From: Streptomyces sp. HM190
Lineage (GTDB): Bacteria > Actinomycetota > Actinomycetes > Streptomycetales > Streptomycetaceae
Reading direction: 5' to 3'
DNA: 64,000 nt
NCBI RefSeq assembly: GCF_009857135.1
Contig: NZ_CP047318.1
Span: forward strand, 6,200,001 to 6,264,000
Part shown: positions 1 through 7,997 of the stretch, piece after piece
How positions within the stretch are numbered: position 1 is the first letter of the stretch
Layout: every line of letters starts with the position of its first letter
Position numbers and translations under genes: made by a program
The notes under the pieces: generated by a model
Database searches by the model: none
What the model was told of the DNA's origin: nothing
Seen by the model: only the letters and a program-made list of their open reading frames with translations

Positions 1-29
1 TCTCGCTTGCGCCCTTCCTTGGAAAGTGT

Positions 30-59
30 CACTATCCAAGCATGAGCGATCGGATAGTG
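30..59. promoter_or_regulatory. Putative TetR-type operator upstream of the DUF4188 gene
   Basis: Two 8-bp arms, CACTATCC (30-37) and GGATAGTG (52-59), form an inverted repeat with a 14-bp spacer, 24 bp before the start of the next gene. The size and symmetry resemble operators of TetR-family repressors. No regulator gene is visible, so the cognate repressor would have to lie to the left of the window; this is inference. Confidence 0.45.
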
Positions 60-82
60 TCGCTCACCAACGAGGGGGTGTC

Positions 83-589
83 ATGCCGGGAAAGACGGTC
101 GTCGCCGGACGGACCACTGCCGCCGCCGAGGGCGACGTGGTGGTCCTGCTCATCGGCCTGCGCATCAACCACTTCTGGGCCGTCCACCACTGGGTGCCGG
201 TGCTGGCCGCGATGCCGCGGATGCTGCGCGAGCTGCGCGCGGACCCGGGCCGGGGACTGCTCAACGCCGTCCTGCTCACGGCCTCGCCGCGGACGTACTA
301 CGTCGTCCAGTACTGGGAGTCCAAGGAGAAGCTCTATAGCTACGCGCACGCGCCCGACGCGTTCCACCGGGTGGCGTGGGCGGCGATGAACCGCAGGGAG
401 CGCAAGGGCGGGGGGCGCGCACACGTGGGGCTCTGGCACGAGACGTACGTGGTGCCGGAGGGGTCGTACGAGTCGATCTACGCGAACATGCCGGCCTTCG
501 GTCTCGCGGCGGCCACGGGGGTGCTGCCGGTCGAGAAGCGCGGCCGGTCCGCGAAGGAGAGGTTCGCCCACCGGCGGGTGGACGGCTGA
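83..589 (+). CDS. DUF4188 domain protein (monooxygenase-like fold)
   Basis: The product of 168 residues matches the DUF4188 type: a compact alpha/beta protein with conserved segments RINHFWAVHHW near residue 28, an arginine/leucine stretch, and YYVVQYWESKEKLYSYA near residue 72, like members annotated as monooxygenases of unknown substrate. The ATG at 83 is preferred over an upstream in-frame start at 26 because homologous sequence begins here and the upstream DNA holds an inverted repeat that looks like an operator. Such genes often sit next to a TetR repressor, which would fit that operator. The biochemical function is unknown. Confidence 0.75.
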   Translation: MPGKTVVAGRTTAAAEGDVVVLLIGLRINHFWAVHHWVPVLAAMPRMLRELRADPGRGLLNAVLLTASPRTYYVVQYWESKEKLYSYAHAPDAFHRVAWAAMNRRERKGGGRAHVGLWHETYVVPEGSYESIYANMPAFGLAAATGVLPVEKRGRSAKERFAHRRVDG

Positions 590-711
590 CGCGGGCGCAC
601 CGCGGTGGACCGCCCGCGAGGACCGGTCGACCGCACGGGAAAAGGCCTGCCGCGGCGTTGAGGCAGGCCTTCTCTCGTGGTTGTGCGGAAGTTGTGCGGC
701 GGGAGGAGGGG

Positions 712-1428
712 TCAGCCCGAGCGGCGCAGGGCCTCGGAGAGGCGGGCCGCGGCGTCGATCACCGCTTGGGCGTGCATACGGCCGGGGTGGCGGGTCAGCC
801 GCTCGATCGGCCCGGAGACCGAGACCGCGGCGACCACGCGGTTGGAGGGGCCGCGGACCGGGGCCGAGACCGAGGCCACGCCCGGCTCGCGCTCGCCGAT
901 CGACTGGGCCCAGCCGCGGCGGCGCACCCCGGAGAGGGCGGTCGCGGTGAAGCGGGCGCCCTGCAGGCCGCGGTGGAGGCGCTCGGGCTCCTCCCAGGCC
1001 ATGAGGATCTGGGCGGAGGAGCCGGCCTTCATCGTGAGCGTCGAACCGACCGGCACCGTGTCCCGCAGGCCGGACAGCCGCTCCGCCGCGGCGACGCAGA
1101 TGCGCATGTCGCCCTGGCGGCGGTAGAGCTGGGCGCTCTCGCCCGTCACGTCCCTGAGGTGGGTGAGCACCGGGCCGGCCGTGGCGAGGAGGCGGTCCTC
1201 GCCGGCGGCCGCGGCCAACTCGGCCAGCCTCGGGCCGAGGATGAACCGGCCCTGCATGTCCCGTGCCACCATGCGGTGGTGTTCCAGAGCCACGGCCAGG
1301 CGGTGGGCCGTGGGCCGTGCGAGTCCGGTGGCCCCGACCAGACCCGCGAGGGTGGCCGGACCGGACTCCAGAGCGCTCAGGACCAGGGCCGCCTTGTCCA
1401 GAACGCCGACGCCGCTACTGTTGTCCAT
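712..1428 (-). CDS. ndgR: IclR-family regulator NdgR
   Basis: This 238-residue protein has an N-terminal winged helix-turn-helix (about residues 8-70) and an IclR effector-binding domain (about 80-238). Its length and its position divergent from leuCD match NdgR/AreB, which in Streptomyces controls leucine and other amino-acid biosynthesis and links it to growth and antibiotic production. The ATG at 1428 (MDNSSGVGVLDKA) gives the family length; the longer upstream reading frame is non-homologous. The 200-bp gap to leuC contains a symmetric GTGAAA-N11-TTTCAC site and would serve both promoters. Confidence 0.93.
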   Translation of the reverse strand: MDNSSGVGVLDKAALVLSALESGPATLAGLVGATGLARPTAHRLAVALEHHRMVARDMQGRFILGPRLAELAAAAGEDRLLATAGPVLTHLRDVTGESAQLYRRQGDMRICVAAAERLSGLRDTVPVGSTLTMKAGSSAQILMAWEEPERLHRGLQGARFTATALSGVRRRGWAQSIGEREPGVASVSAPVRGPSNRVVAAVSVSGPIERLTRHPGRMHAQAVIDAAARLSEALRRSG

Positions 1429-1452
1429 GCAACGATACTCGCGTCTCACTCT

Positions 1453-1475
1453 GTGAAACGCAAGTTCAATTTCAC
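1453..1475. promoter_or_regulatory. Candidate NdgR operator in the ndgR-leuC intergenic region
   Basis: GTGAAA at 1453-1458 and TTTCAC at 1470-1475 form an inverted repeat separated by 11 bp, about 25 bp from the ndgR start codon and 150 bp before leuC. IclR regulators commonly bind between their own gene and a divergent target. Assignment to NdgR is inference from position and symmetry. Confidence 0.45.
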
Positions 1476-1628
1476 GTGGACCTTGCCACTCTGGAAGCAG
1501 CACGACAGCGGCTCGCGGACCGACGAGCCCGGCGGCCGGCGCGCGCGACGTAGGGGATGCGCAGCGCCCGCCACCTCCGAGATCTCTAGTTGGGCCGACG
1601 CGCTGAGGCGTCGGCCGGAGGGAAAGCG

Positions 1629-3053
1629 ATGGGTAGGACACTCGCGGAGAAGGTCTGGGACGACCACGTCGTCCGGCGCGCCGAGGGCGAGCCCGACCTC
1701 CTCTTCATCGACTTGCACCTGCTGCACGAGGTGACCAGCCCCCAGGCCTTCGACGGTCTCCGCAAGAGCGGGCGGAAGGTCCGCCGGCTCGACCTGACCA
1801 TCGCGACCGAGGACCACAACACCCCCACCCTCGACATCGACAAGCCCATCGCGGACCCCGTCTCCCGCGTCCAGCTGGAGACCCTGCGGAAGAACGCCGC
1901 CGAGTTCGGCGTGCGGCTGCACCCGCTGGGCGACGTCGAGCAGGGCGTCGTCCACGTGGTGGGCCCGCAGCTGGGACTGACCCAGCCCGGCATGACGGTC
2001 GTCTGCGGCGACTCCCACACCTCCACGCACGGCGCCTTCGGCGGTCTGGCGTTCGGCATCGGCACCTCCCAGGTGGAGCACGTGCTGGCCACCCAGACGC
2101 TGCCCATGGCCCGCCCGAAGACCATGGCCATCACGGTCAACGGTGAGCTGCCGGACGGCGTCACCGCCAAGGACCTGATCCTCGCGATCATCGCCAGGAT
2201 CGGCACGGGCGGCGGCCAGGGCTACGTCCTGGAGTACCGCGGCCCCGCCATCGAGAAGCTCTCGATGGAGGCCCGCATGACCATCTGCAACATGTCGATC
2301 GAGGCCGGCGCCCGCGCGGGCATGATCGCCCCCGACCAGACCACGTTCGACTACCTGGAGGGCCGTCCGCACGCCCCCAAGGGCGAGGACTGGGACGCGG
2401 CCGTCGCGTACTGGAAGACCCTCAGGACGGACGACGACGCCGAGTTCGACGCCGAGGTCGTGATCGAGGCCGCCGAGCTGTCGCCCTTCGTCACCTGGGG
2501 CACCAACCCCGGCCAGGGTGCGCCTCTTTCGGCGGACGTCCCCGATCCGGCTTCGTACGAAGACGCATCGGAGCGCCTGGCCGCCGAAAAGGCCCTGGAG
2601 TACATGGGGTTGGAGGCCGGACAGCCGCTGCGTTCCATCAAGGTGGACACCGTCTTCGTAGGTTCCTGCACCAACGGCCGCATCGAGGACCTGCGCGCCG
2701 CCGCCGACCTGCTCAAGGGCCGCAAAGTCGCCGACGGCGTACGGATGCTGGTCGTTCCCGGCTCGGCTCGGGTCGGTCTCCAGGCCGTCTCCGAGGGTCT
2801 GGACGTCGTCTTCAAGGAGGCCGGCGCCGAATGGCGGCACGCGGGCTGCTCCATGTGCCTGGGCATGAACCCGGACCAGCTGGCCCCTGGTGAGCGCTCC
2901 GCGTCCACCTCCAACCGCAACTTCGAGGGCCGGCAGGGCAAGGGCGGCCGTACGCACCTGGTCTCGCCGCAGGTCGCCGCCGCGACCGCCGTGCTGGGCC
3001 ACCTGGCCTCGCCCGCCGACCTGTCCGACGCCCCCGCGCCCGCTGGAGTCTGA
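1629..3053 (+). CDS. leuC: 3-isopropylmalate dehydratase large subunit
   Basis: LeuC with LeuD isomerises 2-isopropylmalate to 3-isopropylmalate in leucine synthesis. The 474-residue protein is full length and carries the three cysteines that bind the 4Fe-4S cluster: Cys347 in VGSCTNGR, and Cys407 and Cys410 in GCSMCLG. Aconitase-family signatures such as CGDSHTSTHGAFG and ACSMCLGMNPDQL-like stretches are present. The ATG at 1629 follows GGAAAG; an in-frame ATG at 1590 lacks homology. leuD begins 5 bp after the stop, so the two are cotranscribed, and NdgR is the probable regulator. Confidence 0.97.
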   Translation: MGRTLAEKVWDDHVVRRAEGEPDLLFIDLHLLHEVTSPQAFDGLRKSGRKVRRLDLTIATEDHNTPTLDIDKPIADPVSRVQLETLRKNAAEFGVRLHPLGDVEQGVVHVVGPQLGLTQPGMTVVCGDSHTSTHGAFGGLAFGIGTSQVEHVLATQTLPMARPKTMAITVNGELPDGVTAKDLILAIIARIGTGGGQGYVLEYRGPAIEKLSMEARMTICNMSIEAGARAGMIAPDQTTFDYLEGRPHAPKGEDWDAAVAYWKTLRTDDDAEFDAEVVIEAAELSPFVTWGTNPGQGAPLSADVPDPASYEDASERLAAEKALEYMGLEAGQPLRSIKVDTVFVGSCTNGRIEDLRAAADLLKGRKVADGVRMLVVPGSARVGLQAVSEGLDVVFKEAGAEWRHAGCSMCLGMNPDQLAPGERSASTSNRNFEGRQGKGGRTHLVSPQVAAATAVLGHLASPADLSDAPAPAGV

Positions 3054-3058
3054 GAGTC

Positions 3059-3652
3059 ATGGAAGCATTCACCACGCACACCGGCCGGGCCGTCCCGCTG
3101 CGCCGCAGCAACGTCGACACCGACCAGATCATCCCCGCCCACTGGCTCAAGAAGGTGACCAGGGACGGCTTCGAGGACGGGCTGTTCGAGGCCTGGCGCA
3201 AGGACGGGACCTTCGTCCTCAACCAGCCGGAGCGCGAGGGCGCCACGGTCCTGGTCGCCGGCCCCGACTTCGGCACCGGCTCGTCCCGTGAGCACGCGGT
3301 CTGGGCGCTGCAGAACTACGGCTTCAAGGCCGTGATCTCCTCCCGGTTCGCCGATATCTTCCGCGGCAACTCGCTCAAGAACGGCCTGCTCACGGTCGTG
3401 CTGGAGCAGAAGATCGTGGACTCGCTGTGGGAGCTCACCGAGAAGGACCCCCAGGCCGAGGTGACGGTCGACCTGGAGACCCGACAGGTGCGTGCCGAGG
3501 GCATCACCGCCTCCTTCGAGCTGGACGAGAACTCCCGCTGGCGGCTGCTGAACGGGCTGGACGACATCTCCATCACGCTCCAGAACGAGGCCGACATCGC
3601 CGCGTACGAGGCCAAGCGGCCGTCGTACAAGCCGCGGACGCTGCCGGTCTGA
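3059..3652 (+). CDS. leuD: 3-isopropylmalate dehydratase small subunit
   Basis: The 197-residue small (swivelling) subunit pairs with LeuC. It shows the family hallmarks RRSNVDTDQIIPAHWLK near residue 14 and FGTGSSREHAVWAL near residue 69, the loop that contacts substrate. The start is 5 bp downstream of the leuC stop, consistent with translational coupling. A strong hairpin at 3721-3750 ends the operon. Confidence 0.97.
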   Translation: MEAFTTHTGRAVPLRRSNVDTDQIIPAHWLKKVTRDGFEDGLFEAWRKDGTFVLNQPEREGATVLVAGPDFGTGSSREHAVWALQNYGFKAVISSRFADIFRGNSLKNGLLTVVLEQKIVDSLWELTEKDPQAEVTVDLETRQVRAEGITASFELDENSRWRLLNGLDDISITLQNEADIAAYEAKRPSYKPRTLPV

Positions 3653-3720
3653 TCCGCCGCGCGGACCGACCCCCGGGGCGGCTCGCGCACGACGGATTCC
3701 AGCCACCGCCACACCCCTCT

Positions 3721-3750
3721 GTACCCCCAATCGTGCACGGTTGGGGGTAC
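3721..3750. terminator. Transcription terminator after leuCD
   Basis: A perfect 10-bp stem, GTACCCCCAA pairing with TTGGGGGTAC, encloses a 10-nt loop that is itself partly self-complementary. It lies 69 bp after the leuD stop. There is no strong U-tract, as is usual for Streptomyces terminators. Confidence 0.7.
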
Positions 3751-3939
3751 AGCCATGTTTGGCGTAACGCACCTTGGAAGTGGGGTGCAGAAAGGTTTCA
3801 ACTCCCCTAGTTACAAAGGTGATTGCCGGGGTACGCGCATCATCGTGCGGCATTGGATGGGGGTGCTCGACGGGCCCCCGGGAGACGGCAGTTGCCCCCT
3901 GGGCAGGCGACAACTCGCCCCAGATGGCACAATCTGTGC

Positions 3940-4170
3940 ATGGAACACGACGGCCAACTCGAGCTCTATGCGGCGGTCGCGGGCCAACTCAAGGAAGCGC
4001 ACGCAAGGGTGCGCGCACTGCAAGTCCCGGAGGGCGTACGGATGGCGCTGACCCGGAAGCTGCTGGTCATTACGGCCGTGGCCAAGCACGATCTCGCCGA
4101 CGCGGCACGGCGTCTGGAGAGCTTCACGGTGGACCTCGACGAGGGGCGAATGCCCGCCGGGGAACGCTGA
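3940..4170 (+). CDS. Conserved small hypothetical protein between leuD and hupS
   Basis: A 76-residue acidic protein beginning MEHDGQLELYAAV, predicted to be almost entirely helical, with heptad-like spacing of leucines. I do not recognise a named family beyond seeing it as a Streptomyces-type small protein at this locus. The ATG at 3940 was chosen over an upstream in-frame start because the upstream residues (rich in Arg, Pro and Gly) do not look coding. It has its own intergenic space on both sides. Confidence 0.6.
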   Translation: MEHDGQLELYAAVAGQLKEAHARVRALQVPEGVRMALTRKLLVITAVAKHDLADAARRLESFTVDLDEGRMPAGER

Positions 4171-4307
4171 AGCAACTCCGTGACAGCCGAGTTCGTTGCG
4201 GCACAAGGGTGATAAGCCCGTTTCGTGTTTGATTTGCGGTATATATCTGCCTAACGTGCGAAAAGCTTGAACACTTTCGTTCTGGCGATGTCTCCGAAGG
4301 GGAAGAC

Positions 4308-4955
4308 GTGAACAAGGCGCAGCTCGTAGAAGCGATTGCGGACAAGCTCGGTGGCCGTCAGCAGGCCGCCGACGCGGTCGACGCCGTCCTGGACGCCATC
4401 GTCCGGGCGACGGTCGCGGGTGAGAGGGTCTCGGTCACCGGCTTCGGTTCGTTCGAGAAGGTCGAGCGTCCCGCCCGCTACGCCCGCAACCCGCAGACGG
4501 GTGAGCGGGTTCGGGTGAAGAAGACCTCGGTCCCTCGCTTCCGTGCAGGTCAGGGCTTCAAGGACCTGGTGAGCGGCTCCAAGAAGCTGCCCCGTGGTGG
4601 CGAGGTCGCCGTCAAGAAGGCCCCCAAGGGCAGCCTGAGCGGCGGCGCCTCGGCGACGGTGAAGAAGGCCGCCGCGAAGAAGACGACCGCCAAGAAGGCG
4701 ACCACGGCCCGCAAGGCCGCGCCCGCCAAGAAGACCACGGCGGCCGCCAAGAAGACGACGGCGAAGAAGACCACCGCGAAGAAGACGACGGCCGCCAAGT
4801 CGACCGCGGCGAAGAAGACCACGGCCGCCAAGTCGACCGCGGCGAAGAAGACCACGGCGGCGAAGGCCCCGGCCAAGAAGGCCACCGCGAAGAAGGCCCC
4901 GGCCAAGAAGTCGTCGGCCCGAAAGACCACGGCGAAGAAGACTGCCGCCCGTTAG
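4308..4955 (+). CDS. hupS: HU-family nucleoid protein with lysine-rich tail (HupS)
   Basis: Residues 1-95 are a complete HU domain, with the DNA-binding arm motif RNPQTG at 60-65. Residues 96-215 are a histone H1-like tail of KKTTA, KKAPA and KSTAA repeats. This two-domain form is typical of actinobacterial HupS/Hlp, which compacts the nucleoid, notably in spores. The GTG at 4308 follows the purine-rich GAAGGGGAAG. The tail DNA contains near-identical 33-bp tandem units (about 4796-4860), so its length probably varies between strains. The AT-rich leader with TATATA near 4238 probably holds the promoter. Confidence 0.95.
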   Translation: MNKAQLVEAIADKLGGRQQAADAVDAVLDAIVRATVAGERVSVTGFGSFEKVERPARYARNPQTGERVRVKKTSVPRFRAGQGFKDLVSGSKKLPRGGEVAVKKAPKGSLSGGASATVKKAAAKKTTAKKATTARKAAPAKKTTAAAKKTTAKKTTAKKTTAAKSTAAKKTTAAKSTAAKKTTAAKAPAKKATAKKAPAKKSSARKTTAKKTAAR

Positions 4956-4984
4956 CAGGGAGGCGCTGGATACTCACACGCGCC

Positions 4985-5013
4985 GGGCCGGGCTCCTTGT
5001 CGGAGCCCGGCCC
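4985..5013. terminator. Terminator between hupS and the convergent small gene
   Basis: A 12-bp perfect stem, GGGCCGGGCTCC with GGAGCCCGGCCC, and a 5-nt loop TTGTC lie 30 bp after the hupS stop. It could serve both converging transcripts. Confidence 0.75.
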
Positions 5014-5093
5014 GCGGCGTTCTCGGGGTAAGGGTTCGTTGAGAATTCCCGGTTCCCCGCACCTTTTCGGCGGAGCGCCGGACCGGCCCCGTC

Positions 5094-5297
5094 TCAGAAG
5101 GTCTGCAATGTGATCAACGTGACGCGGAGGGCGTCGCCCGTGCCCTCCGTCTCGATGCGGACGCGCTGGCCGGGGCGCAGCAGGCGCAGGCCCCCCGCGT
5201 CGAAGGCCGGGGCGTCGAAGGGCACGGGGGTGCCGTCGTCCAGGAGGACCTGGCCCGAGCGGGTGGCGGCGTCGTAGGTGTACGCGGTGGCCTGCAT
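5094..5297 (-). CDS. Small conserved protein, function unknown
   Basis: A 67-residue protein (MQATAYTYDAATRSG...) with alternating hydrophobic residues and the segment LRPGQRVRIE, suggesting a small beta-barrel like OB or cold-shock folds, but it lacks RNP1/RNP2 motifs. It ends convergent with hupS and lies 9 bp downstream of cofC on the same strand, so it is probably cotranscribed with cofC. No function is assigned. Confidence 0.65.
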   Translation of the reverse strand: MQATAYTYDAATRSGQVLLDDGTPVPFDAPAFDAGGLRLLRPGQRVRIETEGTGDALRVTLITLQTF

Positions 5298-5306
5298 GGA
5301 CGCAGC

Positions 5307-5957
5307 CTACTGGCCGGGGATCAGCAGGCGCGCGGCCGCGGCGGCCGTACGGGGGCCCACGCCGAGACAGAGGGCGGCGCGCAGGTCGTCGCCGGTGTCG
5401 ACGTCCTGACGTACCGAGTCGACGTCGTCGAGCTCCAGCTCCACGGCGCCGGAGCGCCGGTGGGCGAGCCGGGATCCGGGGCCGAACGCCGGGCGCAGTT
5501 CCTGGCCGGGGGCGGCGGAGAGCAGCGTGGTCCCGGCGCCGGCGGCGTCCGCGAGGAACGCCCGTCGGAACCCGGCGGCGGAGTCCAGGACGCGGGCGAG
5601 TTCGTCCGGGCGCAGCGCCGGCAGATCGGCGTTCAGTGTGGCCACCGGGGCGTACGGCCGGGCGGCGCGCGCGAGGGCCGCCGCGTGCCGCAGCGCGGCG
5701 TTCAGCCCGTCCGCCGGGTCGGCCGCTGGCGCGTCGGGGACGATCCGGGCGCCGAGCGCCGCCAGCTCACGTCCGGCCAGCGGGTCGTCCGTGACGACCA
5801 CCACATCGTGCACCGCCGTGCAGACCAGCGCCGCGGCCACCGTGTCCTGCGCGAAGGCGAGGGCCAGACCGGGGCGCACGCCGTCGTCGGCGGTGTCCGC
5901 GAGCCTGCTCTTGGCCCGCGCCAAGGGTTTCAGGGGTACGGCCAGGGTCCACTGCAC
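5307..5957 (-). CDS. cofC: 2-phospho-L-lactate guanylyltransferase (CofC/FbiD)
   Basis: CofC/FbiD activates phospholactate or phosphoenolpyruvate with GTP during coenzyme F420 synthesis. The 216-residue protein starts with the nucleotidyltransferase fingerprint VPLKPLARAKSRLAD (about residues 6-20), followed by VVVVTDDPLAGRELAALGA and the metal-binding NADLPALRP segment near residue 108. The GTG at 5957 gives a family-length product. F420 made here could be used by the LLM-class oxidoreductase at 39.5-40.5 kb, although that link is only inference. Confidence 0.88.
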   Translation of the reverse strand: MQWTLAVPLKPLARAKSRLADTADDGVRPGLALAFAQDTVAAALVCTAVHDVVVVTDDPLAGRELAALGARIVPDAPAADPADGLNAALRHAAALARAARPYAPVATLNADLPALRPDELARVLDSAAGFRRAFLADAAGAGTTLLSAAPGQELRPAFGPGSRLAHRRSGAVELELDDVDSVRQDVDTGDDLRAALCLGVGPRTAAAAARLLIPGQ

Positions 5958-6118
5958 GGGTGTTCCGTCCCTCTCTCGTCGCCGCCATTGTCACCTGGGG
6001 GCAAGGGAAGCCCGCAGGGTGGGGCGTACGGTGTTCTCGACAGACCGGCGGTCCGGGGCGACACTTGTGCGGCTCCCCGGGCGAGGAGCCCCCTGGCCCC
6101 CTAGAGGAAGGTGTCCGA

Positions 6119-6931
6119 GTGTCCCGCCGCAGAATCGGCTTCTGGTACCGCTTCGCAGCGGTCCTGTGCAAACCGCCGCTGGTGATTCTGATCAAGCGGG
6201 ATTGGCGTGGAATGGAGAACATTCCTGCCGACGGCGGATTTATCACCGTGGTGAACCACAATTCGCACCTCGACCCCGTCGCGTACGCGCACTTTCAGTA
6301 CAACAGCGGCCGCGTTCCGCGATTCCTCGCGAAGAGCGGTCTTTTCAAGAAGGGATTCGTGGGCGCCGCGATGCGCGGCACCGGGCAGATCCCCGTCTAC
6401 CGCGAGACCACGGACGCGCTGAGCGCCTTCCGCGCCGCGATCGACGCCGTGGAGCGCGGCGAGTGCGTCGCCTTCTACCCGGAGGGCACCATCACCCGGG
6501 ACCCCGGTCAGTGGCCCATGACCGGCAAGACCGGTGCGGCGCGGGTCGCCCTCCAGACCCGGTGCCCCGTGATCCCGGTGGCCCAGTGGGGCGCCAACGA
6601 GCTGCTGCCGCCGTACGCCAAGAAGCCCCACCTCCTGCCGCGCAAGACGCACCACGTGCTCGCGGGCCCGCCCCTGGACCTCTCCCGCTTCTACGACAAG
6701 GAGATGACCCCCGACCTGCTGAAGGACGCCACGGAGGTCATCATGGCGGCCATCACCCGGCAGCTGGAGGAGATCCGCGGCGAGAAGGCGCCCGAGACGC
6801 CCTACGACCCGAAGCGGGAGCGCATCGAGCAGCGGCGCCGGACCACGGCGGCGGTCGAGCCCAGGCGTCCCGGTCAGCACAATGGAGCCCTGCGGGAACA
6901 GGAACCACAGGAAGAGGGGCAGGGCAAGTGA
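6119..6931 (+). CDS. 1-acyl-sn-glycerol-3-phosphate acyltransferase (PlsC family)
   Basis: A membrane-associated acyltransferase of phospholipid synthesis, 270 residues from the GTG at 6119. The catalytic HX4D motif is seen in NHNSHLDPVAY (about residues 48-58), and the glycerophosphate-binding motif in FYPEGTITRDPG (about 119-130). The GTG is chosen because AGAGGAAGG lies just upstream and the earlier part of the frame is non-homologous. Its stop overlaps the start of gpsA (GTGA), which fits a phosphatidic-acid synthesis operon: GpsA makes glycerol-3-phosphate and acyltransferases then use it. Confidence 0.9.
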   Translation: MSRRRIGFWYRFAAVLCKPPLVILIKRDWRGMENIPADGGFITVVNHNSHLDPVAYAHFQYNSGRVPRFLAKSGLFKKGFVGAAMRGTGQIPVYRETTDALSAFRAAIDAVERGECVAFYPEGTITRDPGQWPMTGKTGAARVALQTRCPVIPVAQWGANELLPPYAKKPHLLPRKTHHVLAGPPLDLSRFYDKEMTPDLLKDATEVIMAAITRQLEEIRGEKAPETPYDPKRERIEQRRRTTAAVEPRRPGQHNGALREQEPQEEGQGK

Positions 6932-7938
6932 GCAAGCCGGTCAAGGCGGCCGTGTTCAGCGCCGGTTCATGGGGCACGGCCTTCGGCATGGTGCTCGCCG
7001 ACGCGGGGTGCGAGGTCACGCTGTGGGCGCGCCGTCCGGAGGTCGCGGACGCCATCAACTCCACCCGGACCAACGTGGACTATCTGCCGGGCCTGGAGCT
7101 CCCGCAGAACGTCCGCGCCACCACGGACCCGGCCGAGGCCGCCGCCGGCGCCGACTTCACCGTGCTCTCCGTCCCTTCCCAGACGATGCGCGCCAACCTC
7201 GCCGAATGGGCGCCGTTGCTGGCCCCCGACACCGTCCTCGTCTCCCTCATGAAGGGCGTCGAACTCGGCTCCGCCATGCGGATGAGCGAGGTCATCGAGG
7301 ACGTCGCCAAGGTCGGGCAGGACCGGATCGCCGTCGTCACCGGACCCAATCTGGCACGTGAGATCGCTTCCCGCATGCCGGCCGCCTCCGTGGTCGCCTG
7401 CACCGACGAGGCGGTCGCCCAGCGGCTCCAGGCCGCCTGCCACACACCGTACTTCCGCCCGTACACCAACACCGACGTCGTCGGCTGCGAACTGGGCGGT
7501 GCCGTCAAGAACGTCATCGGCCTCGCCGTCGGCATCGCGGACGGCATGGGCCTCGGCGACAACGCCAAGGGGTCGCTCATCACGCGCGGCCTCGCCGAGA
7601 CCACCCGACTGGGCCTGGCCATGGGGGCCGATCCGCTGACCTTCTCCGGGCTCGCGGGCCTCGGCGACCTGGTCGCGACGTGCTCCTCGCCGCTCTCCCG
7701 CAACCACACCTTCGGCACCAACCTCGGCAAGGGCATGACCCTCCAGGAGACCATCGCCGTCACCAAGCAGACCGCCGAGGGCGTCAAGTCCTGTGAGTCG
7801 GTTGCGGACTTGGCGCGGAGGCACGGCGTCGACATGCCCATCACGGAGACGGTCGTCGACATCGTGCACGAGGGCAAGCCGCCCGTGGTCGCCCTCAAGG
7901 AGCTGATGTCGCGCTCCGCCAAGTCCGAGCGACGCTGA
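6928..7938 (+). CDS. gpsA: NAD(P)-dependent glycerol-3-phosphate dehydrogenase
   Basis: GpsA reduces dihydroxyacetone phosphate to sn-glycerol-3-phosphate for phospholipid synthesis. The 336-residue protein has the N-terminal Rossmann motif (FSAGSWGTAFGMVLADAG, with Ser in place of the first Gly of the usual GxG), the conserved VTGPNLAREI segment and the C-terminal catalytic region GGAVKNVIGLAVG containing the active-site lysine. The GTG start overlaps the stop of the acyltransferase gene. Confidence 0.96.
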   Translation: MSKPVKAAVFSAGSWGTAFGMVLADAGCEVTLWARRPEVADAINSTRTNVDYLPGLELPQNVRATTDPAEAAAGADFTVLSVPSQTMRANLAEWAPLLAPDTVLVSLMKGVELGSAMRMSEVIEDVAKVGQDRIAVVTGPNLAREIASRMPAASVVACTDEAVAQRLQAACHTPYFRPYTNTDVVGCELGGAVKNVIGLAVGIADGMGLGDNAKGSLITRGLAETTRLGLAMGADPLTFSGLAGLGDLVATCSSPLSRNHTFGTNLGKGMTLQETIAVTKQTAEGVKSCESVADLARRHGVDMPITETVVDIVHEGKPPVVALKELMSRSAKSERR

Positions 7939-7997
7939 GCTATACCGGCCGTGCGGGCGCTGACGGCCGCACTACCAACGGGTACTCTCATCGCGAT

